Assembly (NCBI GenBank): GCA_023375785.1
Contig: SZWC01004883.1
Span: forward strand, 57,428-121,427
Direction of reading: 5' to 3'
DNA length: 64,000 nt
From: Penium margaritaceum
Lineage: Eukaryota; Streptophyta; Zygnematophyceae; Desmidiales; Peniaceae
Part shown: positions 28,339 to 40,686 of the stretch, piece after piece
How the letters are laid out: each line of letters starts with the position of its first letter
How positions within the stretch are numbered: the stretch's first letter is position 1
Program-made: the position numbers and the translations under genes
The notes under the pieces: generated by a model
What the model was told of the DNA's origin: nothing
The model's database searches: none
What the model saw: only the letters and a program-made list of their open reading frames with translations

Positions 28339-28785
28339 GTGTATGACGCTGGTCGCACCGAACGCGTCCTTCTCCCGATCGCCCCTCCGGCTGCATGCCT
28401 CGCCATTAAAGTCTCCTTCCTCGGTGACTTCACTACTGGCGGCCTTCTCGACCCTGCAAAAGTGTGGCACATCCTCACATGCCCCCATCACCTATGCAGC
28501 AAGGCTAAGACCAGCCGTCTACTCAGGGAGTTCAACTCCCTACACATGAGGGAGACAGAGACGGTCATCTCCTATTTGCAGCGGGCAGAGGATGTCCTCC
28601 ACTACATAGGAGATGCTACTCTGCCCCCTCTAGCCGCACTCCTGACCATCAAGTGTGGTGCCACCGACGTGTCTACCCATGTCTTTGTTCACTACACCCA
28701 GGACGTCCTCACCGCGATGGCAGCCATGGGCACCCTCATGCCCAGGGCATACAAGCTATTCCTCTGGATTAAGGAGGCTTGTTAG
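28339..28785 (+). mobile_element. Element A gag-like segment
   Basis: The reading contains LLREFNSLHMRETETVISYL and a following R-AEDV-L, the pattern of copia gag (UBN2 type), where a conserved L-x-F-x-L-x-M-x-E-x-ETV-x-Y helix precedes a short linker. A Cys/His cluster about 30 bp further on (near 28,800-28,850) could be the remains of a zinc knuckle. Fossil. Confidence 0.6.
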
Positions 28786-29569
28786 GATTCGCACATCTAG
28801 CGCACGGAGGCCCTTGCTTCTCCTGCCATCACCTTGGTGGTCGTTGCCACACCCATACAGCTGCGTCCTCTAGCTCTTTGTCGTCAAGGAAGAAGCGTAG
28901 GGGAAAAAAGGGCAAGGGCCAACAGCACCAGTCGTCCGGGTCCAGTGGTAGAGGCTCGGTGTATCACAACAATGGCCAGCCATGACACAGGTGCTATACA
29001 TGCCAGCTCCCAACGGACAAGACGCGCGTCATCGCCATCATGCATTGCCAGAGTGAGCGTCATCTCGACATTGCTTCCATGGCTATCGCCGCCCCTACTA
29101 CGTCAATCCCGCCTTGCAGCTCCACCCCTCTGATAGTCGCACCTTCATGCTATAACCAGCCCTGTAGCAGCACTTTCTGTAAACGTCAGTGCCCCTTCTT
29201 CCGTCGCCAGTGCATCCCTCCTCCCTCCTAGGCTCAAGCGTCGTCACACCATAGTTGGTCTAATCCCTCAGACCCTCAGCACGTGAGCACCATTTGGAGT
29301 AATTCATTACACTCCAGCTCAAACTGTCGTACCCTTCTCCCAAGGGAAGTGCGAGTTGCATCATCGTCTATTCCCCTGCCCTGACCTACATGACAGAGAT
29401 TGAGTTGTGGTTGTGTCATGCTTCCTCGTCCATCCCATTATCTCCTGTGCTCTCCCCTCCTACTCCTCTTTGTGATGATGTTGCATGGTTGGATGACTGG
29501 CAGTCTCAATTCACGTCCTCGTCCACTACGTCTGCTTCACTTGTCCACTACCTTGTATCATTTAGCAAC

Positions 29570-29960
29570 CTTGCAACACCAATCGAGCGGTGGAACCACA
29601 CCATGGCCGATGCCGTGTGTACTATGCGGGTCAAATCCGGTCTCTCCAATGGTTTCTACTTCCAGGCCATGGCCTACATGACGTGGGTCTGGAACCAGAT
29701 TCCCCACAAACCCCTTCCCCGCTACTCCATGCTGAGCCAGCAATGGTGTGGCTAGCGAGCCAACCTCTGGCTCGCGTTTGGGGCTACATGGCCATCATGT
29801 GGTTGCCTGTCGCACAGGAGGGCGACAAGCTTGCCTCCCGCAGGCATCCCTACACCTTCCTTGGTGTCACGCGTTAGTCAAATGCCTAGCACTTCATCCC
29901 TCCCGGTACTTCATCGTCGAGTCTTGGGATGCCCTCTTCTTTGAGGAGCTGTTTTCCTAT
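29570..29960 (+). mobile_element. Element A integrase remnant
   Basis: The stretch reads ERWNHTMADAV and then WNQIPHKP, matching the copia integrase segment (S)ERWNRT-ADAV followed by N-x-P. Further on, SWDALFFEE at about 29,920-29,950 matches the conserved end of the integrase C-terminal region. The integrase zinc finger and the first catalytic Asp region were not recognised. Fossil. Confidence 0.65.
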
Positions 29961-30059
29961 GACCTCGCTTACTCCGACTCGTCGATGTCCTTCCCGTCAT
30001 GTGGGGAATTCGTGTGTCCTTCCTCCGTCCTCCTCCTTCTGGGCGACACATCGCTTGCA

Positions 30060-30490
30060 CCCATTGGTCCTTCCGGGCCGGCAGCCCAACTTGAATCCGC
30101 TGGCCCTTCCGGGTGGATAGTCCTATCCGTGTCTGCCAGCCCCTCCAGGCCAGCCGCCCTGTCTGCATTTGTTGGCCCATCAAAGCCAACACCCCCATCT
30201 GCGTCCACTGGCCTCTTTGGGCTGGCCGCCCCATCCGTGTTTGCTAGCCCCTTTGGGCCATCCGTCCCGTCTTCGTCCGCTGGCCCCTCCAAGTCGACAG
30301 TCCCATATGCGTATGCTAGCCCCTCCGGGCCAGCTGTGTCTACGTCCGCTGACCCATCCGGGCCAAAAGCCCTATATGCGTCTGCTAGCCCCTCTGGGCC
30401 AGCCGCCCAGTCGGCGTCCGCTGGCCCCTCTGAGCCGACAATCCCATCTACTTCTGTTTGCCACTCTGGTCCGACAACCCCGTCCACGTG
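30060..30490 (+). repeat. 36-bp tandem repeat, Pro/Ser linker of element A
   Basis: The linker between integrase and reverse transcriptase consists of about ten degenerate 36-bp units beginning GCTGGCCCCTCC, with a 12-residue period such as ASPSGPAAQSAS. Element B has an equivalent 12-residue Pro-rich repeat at the same place. Fossil. Confidence 0.7.
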
Positions 30491-30959
30491 AGCTGACTCC
30501 TCCGGGACGGGGCCGATGGCCCCGTCTACGACGGTTGGACCGTCTACGGAGTTGCCACTCCAGGACGCGCCCAAGACATCGATCAACCCATTCCCAGCCG
30601 CTCCCTCTCTTCCGTCTCCCGTCTTGCTACGATAACATGTGGCCCGGGTGGGAGCCTCTCACCCAGGCCATTAATGAGCACACAAGCCGCCACCCCACGC
30701 CCTCTCGCGCCACGACCCCCTGTTGCCCCATGAGGCTCCTCGCCTCCCGAGAGACCCACTCCCACCCTCCTAAGTGGGTCCTTGGCTTGGCCACATTGGC
30801 TGTCATTGCAGGTTTCCACCCGAACTCGGCACTGGGTTATGCCATGCTCCATCAAGAGCACTGACACACTATCATGGCCACACTCACGTGCATACCACCT
30901 GGGACTCGATACACGCACGCCCTCACTATGCGCTCCACGGTATGCCCGGAGGACCAAGT

Positions 30960-31940
30960 CAACCTAAGCGAAGCTCGAGCTTCTCCCAAGGCCGCAGATT
31001 GGGAGGTTGCATGTGCCGAAAAGCTTGTCGCCATCCAGTAACATTAGGTCTACGAGCTCATCGACCTTCGCCCCGGCCAAATGGCTAACGACACCAAGAG
31101 GGGCCTCCTGCACAAGTGGAAGCCCGACGGATCCCTGGACAAGAACAAGGTACAACTTACGGCCAAGGGGTCTGCTCAGGTCCTTGGGGTTGACTAAATC
31201 CACATCTTTGCTTCGGTCAACCAGTTCTCCACTAGCCGAGTGCTGTTCGGTCTGGTTGCCCACCACGGGTGGGAGCTGCATTAGATGGATGTGAGTAACG
31301 CCTTTCTCCATGGCTCACTAGAGAGCGAGGAACTCTTCATGGTACAGCCCCCAAGCTTTGACGATGGCACTGGCAAAGTCTGGTAACTACAGAAGGCGCT
31401 CTATGGCTTGGAACAATCGCCTCGCTGCTACAACTAGGAGATCAGACACACGCTTCTCAGTGGCATCCCTCTTTGCAACACCACAGACCCAGCAGTATTC
31501 GTTAGCCCGAGAGGCCAGCCCTTCATTGCCGTCCTAGTCTACGTTAACAATTTCCTCATTGGGTCACCGGACGCAGCTACCATCTAGCGTGTCAAGGACC
31601 TGCTGCACGCCGCCTGCCAGATGAAGGACCTCGGGCTTGTCTAAGTGTTCCTGGACATGGAGTTGGAGCATGATGGTTCCCACGGTGTCCGGCATATCCA
31701 CCAGGCTGCCTACATCCAGGCTCTGTCTGCTCGCTTTGCTAAGGTCCTACCCCTCGTGCCGAGCGCATCCTCACCCACATCGCCCGATGGCCTAGAAAAG
31801 CTGAAGAGCCTCGACCCTCCCATTGTGGGGGAGCCAGCTGACGTGACCACGTATCTGAGAGTCATCGGGTCTCTAGTTTTCTCAGCAACGACGATGCGGC
31901 TATACATCCCGTTTGTTGTCAACCTCCTACCGTAGCTCTC
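30960..31940 (+). mobile_element. Element A reverse transcriptase remnants
   Basis: Pieces of copia RT can be seen. One resembles the MDVSNAFLHGSL segment (near 31,280). Another resembles the VLVYVDDLLIGSP catalytic-loop segment (near 31,540), followed by MKDLG and HIHQAAYIQALSARF. The end resembles VIGSLVFSATT. The order is correct for copia. The region is strongly decayed. Confidence 0.75.
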
Positions 31941-32044
31941 CCAGGATTCGCGTCCCCTCCATTTTGACGCTACTCTCTGCATACTGCGCTTTTTTGTCTT
32001 TACTCCACAGCAAGGCCTCATGTACCGTTGGCAGCTGTCTATTG

Positions 32045-32508
32045 TCACAATGGGCTACACTGACAGTGACTGGGCTGGCAGCTCCGACGGTAAGAGCCGC
32101 ACTGGCTGGATCTTTCTCATTGGCAGCACGGCTGTGTCTTGGCGTAGTGGCAAGAAAGGCTACATTGGACGCAGCACTGCTGTGGCTAAGTATGTGGCCC
32201 TTGGTTCTGGCGCGTGTGGGAGCATGTGGCTACATCGTCTATTTTCTAAGTTGCATCGGTCTGTTGCATACATCACGTTGCATCGTGACAATGAGAGTGC
32301 CATGGCCATCGCCCACAATGGCAGCGTGCATCACACGTGCACAAAGCATATCAATGTTGAGTATCCCTACGTACGTTCGTTGTTGCATGAGGATAGCGTG
32401 AGCATTGTGTGGGTTGAGACAGCACGGCAGTTGGCTGATTTCTTCACCAAGGCATTGAAGCGCGACTCGTTCAAGAAGGGAGTGAGTATGGTCGGTGTGT
32501 GTCCGTGA
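32045..32508 (+). mobile_element. Element A RNase H
   Basis: This is a copia RNase H, well preserved compared with the rest of A. It shows YTDSDWAG, RTGWIFLIGSTAVSW, YVAL, HRDNESAMAIA, TKHINVEYPYVR and QLADFFTKAL. These are the usual copia RNase H landmarks, including the catalytic Asp of the TDSDWAG segment and the CDN-like RDN. The polypurine tract follows about 100 bp downstream. Confidence 0.9.
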
Positions 32509-32604
32509 GTTTCTCTCTGCCGCTGCCCGCGTATTATCTCTCTTAGAGGAGTTTTGCCTGCTTGGTCAATGTGCTCACTGTCCGCCCATGTGCATTACCC
32601 CTAT

Positions 32605-33230
32605 GAGTCATGCGGGAGTGTTGGTTTTTGTGCATCTCTCATTACACTCTGTTGTGTCCTCCCATCTTGTGTACGTTGGCATACAAATGACTAACAGCGA
32701 GACACGACGCTGCTGGAGTATCGTCCGGTGGAGCAAACGTGCACTCAGATCTGCACGCATTCTGCTGGAGCCTCTTCCCTTAGACGCATAACGTGCTCAC
32801 CTCCATTGGCAAGCCTCCTCAGCTGTCACGCCGCTGGCGGTCACTGCCACCGCAGATGTTGCCTGCATGCACCCTGTGCCAGATCTGACTGCACGGTTGC
32901 ACTTGCAGCGTCATGTTTTGCTTAAGGTCCGAGTTTCAAGTTATTGGGCACTGTTGTGGCCGGGGTCATTCTAGCCTAGACACTGCCTGGGTTTAGGCAG
33001 CCATAACTCTTTGCTGCTAACCTTCTGCATAACTCTGACTGCACGACTGTGTTTGAACCGTGGGTATTCAGGTATGGTCCAGTTTTCATGAAAAACGGAC
33101 GACGCCCGGGTTTGGGGTCATCGGCTCCCTGGCAGGGCTAACCGAGAAAACTCAGCCTGCTAGGAAAATAGGAACTTCTTGATTGGTTGGTATCTTGAGT
33201 AACAATCTCTACAGAGCTGAGCTAGGCCTA
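32605..33230 (+). mobile_element. Element A polypurine tract and 3' LTR (end uncertain)
   Basis: GCGGGAG at 32,612-32,618 is followed at 32,619 by TGTTGG, the same arrangement as in elements B, C and D (purine run, then TGTT). The LTR probably runs for about 600 bp. I could not place its end because no second copy lies in the window. Confidence 0.5.
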
Positions 33231-33539
33231 GTTCTGTTATGGGTCTCTCAGTTGCTCTCATTCTCAGTTGCTAATCATTCATTCTCAGTTCTGTCAGCCT
33301 TTACAGCGCTAACCCCTCAACGCGCAGTTTCCTCTCACAAGTCTCACACTAGCTAGAGGGGGCAGCAGCGCAAAGCAAGGAGTATTGGGCCATGCCTACT
33401 CCAGCCATGCTTCAGCCCCAACCAGCAGCGCTAGACTAGTTTCTAGCTGTGACCTAGATCTAGCAGGAAGCTCGCAATAGTCAATTCCACAATCAAGTCA
33501 GTGAGAGCATAAATGATGCCATTCTCCTTACCGATCAGG

Positions 33540-33664
33540 ACCACGTCTCAGTGACCGGGAACGCGCCAGCAGCAGAGCCTCATATCGCTCAGTCACCTAC
33601 ATCAGTGATGAGTGAGGTGTGCAATGAGACCACAGGTCACAACTGTCTAAGACGCATAGCAACA
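33540..33664 (-). mobile_element. LTR fragment related to element D
   Basis: About 120 bp resemble the start of the D LTR (43,405-43,527) in the same orientation, with shared words GAGTCACCT/CAGTCACCT, GATG-GTGAG-TGTGCAA and CAGAGGTCAC/CACAGGTCAC. On the minus strand it begins TGTTGCT, preceded by a purine run (33,665-33,680). No internal part of a minus-strand element was found beside it. Confidence 0.5.
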
Positions 33665-33668
33665 CTAC

Positions 33669-33948
33669 CCCCCATCCCTCTCGTGCCTTGAAAAACCACC
33701 CTCTCGATTCATGGATACCAAAGTTGCAGCAAGAAAAGTTGCACATTGCGTCTCATTTCTCTTATGTCCACATTTTGCAGACATGGGGAAGTTTAGTTCA
33801 CCTCTTTGTCGAACTGTTTTTTTTTTCATGTGACGTCTACAATCTCCTTCCCACTTCATCTATCCTCGGCAGGTTCTTTCTTCTCAGTCAACGTAAACCA
33901 TGAGATGATGTAACAAGGGCAGTATTTGCATCATGCATGTGTATTAAA
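33669..33948. other. Unassigned 280-bp stretch
   Basis: I see no gene, LTR or repeat apart from a T9-T10 run near 33,820. Short reading frames on both strands have no recognisable similarity. Confidence 0.4.
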
Positions 33949-34146
33949 GTACCACGGTATGTTACGGTTTGCGGTTTGTGCATTCTACCATGTACCGCGG
34001 TACACCGTAAACATCACTGTAGTTTAACAATACTGGTCCTACCGCAGGAGCATTACTTGTATCAGTACAAACATCCCAAAGAACTAGGATACCGCAATAC
34101 TCAATACCGATGTACACTAGAACTGCAGTATTGAGTACCGTGGTAC
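33949..34146. mobile_element. Candidate short foldback element (MITE-like)
   Basis: GTACCACGGTA at 33,949-33,959 is matched by its exact inverse, TACCGTGGTAC, at 34,136-34,146. Another palindrome, GTACCGCGGTAC, lies inside at 33,992-34,003, and AATACTCAATA/TATTGAGT forms an internal hairpin. The size (198 bp) suits a non-autonomous DNA element. No convincing target duplication was found, so a simple cluster of TACCRYGGTA palindromes is the alternative. Confidence 0.4.
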
Positions 34147-34171
34147 CCAAATACCCCAGTATCACAGCCGT

Positions 34172-34395
34172 GGTGTCACCCGCCGTGCCCAGCGGTAGGT
34201 GTTTATGTTGTGTGCTTGTCTGTCATCATTTCCCTCTACATTACTAAACTATTGGAGCTTACGAGACTTTGCAGTCTCCCTAGCAGAACCCCTGCTGTTT
34301 CTTGCACCTGCTTGCTTGCTAGTCCGCCTGCTAACTGGATAGTGTCACGACGTCAGCAGCAGCACGGCTATAAAGCTTCCTAGCAATCTGTCGCA
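34172..34395 (+). mobile_element. Fragment of a B-family LTR (3' part)
   Basis: It matches the last 220 bp or so of the element B LTRs. Both have TCACCCGCCGTG, GTGTTTATG, GAGACTTTG, TTTCTTGCACCTGCTTGCTT, ACGTCAGCAGCAGCA and AAGCTTCCTAGCAAT. No internal sequence or LTR start adjoins it, so it is a partial or solo LTR left by an older insertion of the same family. Confidence 0.8.
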
Positions 34396-34610
34396 GTGTC
34401 AACCAATGCTTATCAGCACGCTCACCTCTGACTCTCCAACATGAAACTCCTGTATTTCTCACACGGTTGTTCCATTCCATGTCACACGTGCTCCACCTTC
34501 CTACTCCTATGCTTGGTCACATAGCCTAGGTTAAGAAACAACCAATAACCATAGGACATAGCACACTTGGAAGAACATTAAATGGTTTTCCTATCTAGTT
34601 TGCCCACCTT
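34396..34610. other. Unassigned 215-bp stretch left of element C
   Basis: No coding or repeat signal seen. It is the flank into which element C inserted; its last five bases lead directly to the target duplication AGTGC (34,611-34,615). Confidence 0.4.
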
Positions 34611-34615
34611 AGTGC

Positions 34616-35250
34616 TGTTGGTTGTGTCTGTCAAACACGCAAGTGACCTCTTGACTCCATTCATTCACACACACCATCATTGCACATGACTAAACTAGTG
34701 TGAAGCTCAAGGTGCACACGTTACGCATCATTGGCGTTTGAGCCTGGTGCAAGATTGGCGCAAGCTCAGCAATTCTCAGTTCTACCAAAGAGAGTGCCTG
34801 CTGATTTCAGCATGCAATGATTAGCTATCGTGTGGCTAAAACATGAGAGAGAATACTTGAGGAATGCATGCTTCTACAAACGCTCGTGGTCGATGTGGCT
34901 TCCTGTTTTCCTGTTGTGCATGCTTCGCTAGTTATGTAGTATATTGCACCGGGTTGCTGATCTTGCGGGGCAACATTCTCGGTCGCTCCAAGGTGTGAGA
35001 GACCACGGCGGCTTTTGCCGGCCGGTTCGGTTCAACCCCGGGGTGGCGGCCGGGTCCCACATCGAGCTGCTCGTGTGGGTGGCCTGTTTGACCGGCTGGT
35101 AAGAGCTCGCTATTCCTTGACTCTCATTACTAATCTCTTTCCTTCCTCTCAAGGTTTTCACCAAATCCTTGCTCCACCCGTCCCCATGGATGTTGCGTGA
35201 GTGTACTTTGCGCGACAGCAAGGGTGTGCTGGCTTCTTGTCGCCACCTAC
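34616..35250 (+). mobile_element. Element C 5' LTR
   Basis: It begins TGTTGGTTGTGTCTGTCAAA and aligns end to end with the 3' LTR at 52,216. Directly after it, TGGTGTGAGAGC (35,251-35,262) matches the initiator tRNA-Met primer-binding site TGGTATCAGAGC at 10 of 12 positions. Confidence 0.88.
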
Positions 35251-38200
35251 TGGTGTGAGAGCTGAGGGGAAACCTCCCCTCCTCTCAATCAATCTTGGAC
35301 CCATGACGTTTCACATGAAGTGGCACTCTTGCCACCACAATGGGTTCTTCCCCCTTAGTTGCACCTTTTTGTGCGACTGCTGGTCGTCGCACGGTTCACC
35401 ACTATACCTCTCAACTCTTTAGCACAGCCTGCAACTTGCAGTTGTGCTTTCCTCCACCTCCGTAGCATCATAGCACTGAGGCATCTTCTTGCCACGCCAT
35501 TCAAGCACCGGCACAGCATCTTCTACACAGCGGGCCCGCAGCTCACGGCCCAACAGCTTCGCGGCCTTGATCTCTCCAGGCCCACGTTCTCCGATATTTA
35601 CAGCTTAGTAGCATAGCAATCCCCACACAGCTGGCAGCAAGGTGCAACTAGCAGCACAGAGGAGCAGCAGTCCCGGGCAGCAGAGTTTTGGAGCTGCTCC
35701 ACTGTAGCAGAGCTGCAGAGCTACAAAGTGTCAACAAACATCTCTGCCATCCCACCGCCTCAAACACCGCCAGCTTGCATGGTCCACAATCTCACAGCAC
35801 TCTTGCTGCGTAGTTACGTTGCAAGCATTGCTTCCACTATGCACAGCAGTAGCAGTCGCATCTACAGCCTGAGTCGCCACCCTGGCTTCACCTCAAGATA
35901 TATTCGCTTGAATCAACAAGCAAATCAAACGCTATGAGGAGGAAGCGGACCGGGCGGGGCTCGAGGTGTGGTCGCGTCACCACCCCTATGACAGCCCAAG
36001 CTACTATCCCGGGGAGGACTACGACCCAGCTGACGACCAGGCTTGCACTGACACCGCAGAGTACGCAGCCTTCTGTCAATCTACCTTTAACGACTTGCCA
36101 ACCACGCAGAACGCACCAGCCACGAGACAGCCACATGAACAACGACGTCCTCTATCCAATGCAAGCTCTCTCATTCCCTGTAGGACGCATCGGCAAAGTC
36201 CGCGTGTCGACCCTGTTGGAATGACTTCAGTAGCCCCAGCAGAACTAGCCAAGGCAACCTTACGCCATGCCCCATCTCCCGCTGCCTCTCAGGCAGCTGC
36301 TGCATCTCCTGGATCGTCTGACATCTTCGAAGTTCTAAAAGCAACACTTACTTACAGTGCTAATGTCTCCTCCACATTTGCTGCTGCAGTGCATGCTACG
36401 CGTGCACCTGCCAGCATTGCTCCCGGCAGGGCAGTTGACACCTACATCGCCACTGCTCTTGACCAAGGATCCCTTGCAGCCGCCACAGTCAACATTGCAA
36501 CGCAGGTTGCAACAGCTGTGGACTTTGTCGCGCCTGCAGCAGCCTCAGCTACCACTGCTCTTTCCAACGCTATTGTCTATGTCTAGACCTCTGTTGCTCA
36601 GGCGTCTCCTTCAGCAATATCATCTCTTGGCCATTAGATCCACATCCTGATTGCAGTTACAACTGCAGTCTCCACCCTTATAGGTGTTGTCCTCACTGGA
36701 GTCACTTGCCTCATCGTCTCAGCATCCTCCTCTATTGCAGTCATTGTAGCTTCAGAAGTAGCTGCACTGCCACCCTTATATGTCCTGTGTCGCTAGCTCT
36801 GGTGAGCTACCGTCCACATGGTGCTTGGTCATCTTTCTCTTCCTCTCCCCTCGTTTCTCTCGTGGCCATGTGTGTGCTCTCCATTCTTTATCATGCAGCA
36901 CTACCTAGCCAACCTATGCAATCCTTCACTGTCCCACGCCCATTGGGGCAAGGGAAACTCTGCCGCATAATTATTTGGTTGAGTCTTACTCCACTCACCA
37001 TGCCGATTGATGATGACCAATATGCAGCCTTGCAAGAGGAGCTGCAAAGAGAGTGTGCTGCTCTTCAGGTAGCCCTCATTGCATAGCGCACTGCAGAAGA
37101 GAAATTGCACACTGAAAAGGATGACCAGGAGACTTTTGCGGATCACATCGCTGATCTGGTTCTCAATCAATTGCAGCCTGCATTGCGCTCCACACCTGCC
37201 GCATCTGCTGTTGCTGACATTGCTGTTGTGTTCTCCACCTCACTTGCTTACGCATCAAACACCATTGGCTCGCTCACTTTTAACTCTCTTGCTATTGCAG
37301 AAGCAGGTGCTGCTGCTACCAAAGGTCTTGCATAGCCACCATAGCACAAGCCTGACTTCAACTTCGCACCACCCCACATTGTCTCTAACCTTACCTTTGG
37401 TTCCTGGGAGGTTCGCTTCAGTACCTGGACACAGGGTGAGCAGCTTTGGGAGTACTATCATGCACTCAATCCTTCTTCTAACCCCCCTTTTGTGCCCACT
37501 GGTACTGAGTTTGCACGTGTTGTTCGTGCTCTTATTCGAGCTGGACCCGATGGTCTCACTGATGTGATTGGGTCATACAATGCTGACAAAGCCCGCCACA
37601 CTTAAGCTGACCCTTTTGGCTAGTATACACTCATCAAGCATCACACCACAATCACTGGGCACGCCGTACACTGTGTCCTCACAGTCCAGTTCATCACTCT
37701 CTTGATGCATGCTGACAAGACTGTGGATGCCTACTGGGCTCGTAGCCTTCGCCTTCTGCGTGATCTTGGCAAGGCGGCACCTAGACAACTCTTAGCTGCC
37801 CTCTTCATTGTCAACGGCCTCATCCCTAAATTATCCGACATCTTCAAGGAGGTGAAAGCTTCCAACATTGAGCGTCTTGTCACCGAGCCCGTACCTGCTA
37901 ACACTCCCTCTGGCATCAGGGCTCTCTGGGAGTTTACCTCCCAACATCTCACTCATTGGTGGAGCACCCTCCAAAACAAGCGCATCAATCGTGTAGCTGT
38001 TGCAGCTGCCACCACTTCTCTTCCTCCCATCTCATCACCCTCTACCTCTTCATCCTCATCTTCCCCCTCAGCAACGTCTCTTCTTAGTCAAGGGGAGGGT
38101 GGTGGTTGTGGTCGCGGTCAGGGCAAAGGTACCGGTGGCTCTGGTTCTGGAGGCCAGACCAGTTGTGGTAAGGGGAATGGGTCTAGCAACAAATCCTCCT

Positions 38201-38517
38201 CCTCTTCCACTCCTAGAACTGTCACATGCCAGAACTGTGGTGCCGCCGCCCACTCTACACCCAAGTTCCCATTACCACAGGGCAACAAGCACCTTTCCTC
38301 TACCATGTGGGCACATTGGGCGCGCTCCTCCGGTGGCTCGGGGAGCACCCCTCGTGTCGCCACCTCCACTGCTCTAACAAGTCACAGCGCCCCTGCCACT
38401 ACCAAGTCGGTGGCCTACAGCACCGCTACTACTGCTCCACCCCCAGATCCTTACCCCGGGGGCTGGCCACCCGGGTGTGGGGGGCCGATCTTCTTCAACC
38501 CCCCATCCGACGTCTAA
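35251..38517 (+). mobile_element. Element C leader and gag region
   Basis: About 700 bp of leader precede an Ala-rich segment (35,966-36,586) and a second hydrophobic Ala/Val-rich stretch (about 36,640-36,800). Then come a gag core (37,340-37,990, with EVRFSTWTQGEQLWEYYHA and MHADKTVDAYW), a Ser/Gly-rich basic tail and a zinc-knuckle-like CQNCGAAAH at about 38,228. The gag is unusually long for copia because of the hydrophobic N-terminal half. Fossil. Confidence 0.65.
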
Positions 38518-38859
38518 TCTCCTCCTGCCTGGGCATCTCCATTCTATCTGTCCCGGCATTCCCCTTCTGGTGTCATCATCACTCCAGATTCACCTGAGGG
38601 CGAGCGCTAGTTTGACGCTGCGCTTTCTCACGCCGTCCACCACCATCACCTTTGTGATCAGGGAGGTGAGAGTGGGTGCTCTGGGTCGGAGCCTCTTGTG
38701 TGTGTCGTTGATGGGGAGTTTTGTGGTCCAGCATCTGCTCATGTTCTCGGACGTCCTCCTACTGATGTCTCATGGATTGAGGAATGGCACTCTGTGCGCT
38801 TACCTCGATGTCTTTCTTCATGTGTTTAGTGTCTCTCTTCGTACGCCACCATTGCCGCA

Positions 38860-40317
38860 GTGAGTCGTGACCCCTCCATTGTTCGTGCATCGGGTGGCTT
38901 CTAGATTCTTGACTCTAGAGCCTCCCACTACATGACTTCTTTGCATGCGTCCTTTGTCTCCCTTGGCCCAATTGGCTCTGTTCGCTTTGTTCGCGCCGGC
39001 TCCAGCCAGCTGCTCTCCGTTCAAGGAGATGGGATTGTGCGCTTTGTTGGCCCTGGAGGGAGCTGTTCCTGCCGGACGGCCTGTATGTTCCACTGCTAGA
39101 ACTCAGCCTTCTCTCTTATGTGACACTCAACAACGAGGGCATGGACTTCTCCTCTAGCCATGGCACTGCCTCTGTCTCGCATCGCACCTCTGGCTACATT
39201 CTCCTACAGGGCAAACGCAATTATCGTATGTTCCGTGTTCCCACCTTTGCCCTTGCTTCAGCCACTACTACCCTTGTGCATGTTGCTCGCTCCCTTTCCC
39301 CTACACATGCACAGCTGCTACACCGTCGCCTGTGCCACATTCATACTGCTACCATTGATAGCCTCCTTTGTGTCCTTCCAGTAGACAGTCTAGATACTAC
39401 CACGTTCCCTGCCCCTAGTCCCCCTGACTTTCTTGACTGTGCTCAAGGAAAAATGCATTGCTCTTCCTTTTCCACCTCTGAGTCTAGCACCTCCCATCCT
39501 CTCGACCTACTACCTGCTGATGTCATGGGGCCTCTTTCTCATGAGACTCTTTGGGGGGTAGGTTGTTACACTCTCTATCTCACTGATGACTTGTCTTCTA
39601 TGCATTGGGTCTTTACCCTCAACAAAAGAGTGAAATTTGCTCCGCTCTTAAGTCATGGCTTCCCCAGGCTGAACTTGCTTGTGGTCGCCATCTCCGTGTC
39701 TTCCGTTGTGACCGTGGTGGTGAATTCATCGGTCCCACTTCTCGTTTCCTCACATCTCAAGGGGTGATCGCTGAAGTTACGGTCCCCTATACACCATGGA
39801 AAAATGGCGTCTCTGAGCGTTGGAATAGAACTCTTGCTGATGGTGTCCGTCTCTTTTCATTGTGGACCCCGATCAAGCCTGTGTCGACAAGTCCCATGAT
39901 GCCCTCTTCTTTGAGGATGTCTTTTCGCGTGACCTATCCCATGTCACTCCACCCTCTTTCCAGTCCTTGCTCCATCTGCTTGGAGGGTATGGGTTTGTTC
40001 CAGCTTCCGGTTTTGCTGGGGCACCGCCACCTCTCTCTGACTCGGCTCCTTCCTCTTTTGATCCCTCTCCTTCTACGTCTGACGTGTCTCCTAGCTCTAA
40101 CACGCTCCTCAGCACCCCGTCTGCATCCCCACCTAGTCCTTCCCCGGCTTCTTCCCCCACTACAACTTCTGAGTTTGTGTCAGTGCCTCTCAGCGCTCCG
40201 CCACTTCTAGTGACACTCTGGCATAGTCTTCCCCACACATCGTTGTTGAGCCAGTTCCTCCTCCTGCCCTACAGCCTGCTTTGGTCGTTGGTGGGTCAAC
40301 CTCTTCCCAGTCACTGA
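38860..40317 (+). mobile_element. Element C protease, integrase and linker
   Basis: Protease is marked by ILDSRASHYMT near 38,910, which corresponds to the copia LDSGASHHMT active-site segment. Integrase follows with LLHRRLCHIH and CAQGKMH (the zinc-finger region), then DVMGPL, then FRCDRGGEF and TPWKNGVSERWNRTLADGV (39,700-39,845). ALFFEDVFSRDL at about 39,900 marks the end of integrase, followed by a Pro/Ser-rich linker. Fossil. Confidence 0.8.
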
Positions 40318-40686
40318 TACCCCTTCCGGTATACTAGAGCTGTACAATCACGAAGGAGACTCCGTGCCCTTCCACAGTAGTCTATCTCATAGCCCGCCCA
40401 GCCCTCTCAGCGCCGCACCCGCTCTAGTGCATCTTCCATTACAGTCGGCTCTGCTGCCAGACCTACTGGACTTGACGCACTGGGACATGCTATCAGTGTG
40501 GTCCATCCCAACTTAGTAGTGGGCTATGCACTCATTGCTCACGAGTTACCGTGTGCTTTGGATGCATCAGTCGTAGGATATGTCACCGCCTGCTTTGCGG
40601 CAAGCGGACTTCCCTTGCGTGCGCCAAAGCCAACCACTGTCTGAAAGCCGAGGGAGGTAGCTGACGTTGATCTCTCGGAAAAGGCC

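Larger units (their letters stand above)
27640..33230 (+). mobile_element. Ty1/copia fossil A, no 5' LTR in window
   Basis: A plus-strand copia element lies directly against the right edge of the 22-bp array. Recognisable parts in order are an Ala-rich leader, a gag-like segment, an integrase remnant, a Pro/Ser-rich linker, reverse transcriptase, RNase H, a polypurine tract and the start of a 3' LTR at 32,619. The order INT-RT-RNase H is that of copia. No 5' LTR or primer-binding site is visible before the array begins. The element is heavily broken (well over ten disabling changes) and looks old. Its right limit is not resolved; 33,230 is approximate. Confidence 0.8.

Noticed and set aside
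34980-35060. tRNA-like gene or SINE from the B-box-like GGTTCAACCCC in the C LTR
   Set aside because: No A box or cloverleaf could be found, and the other LTR of C has a changed version, so it is part of the LTR.
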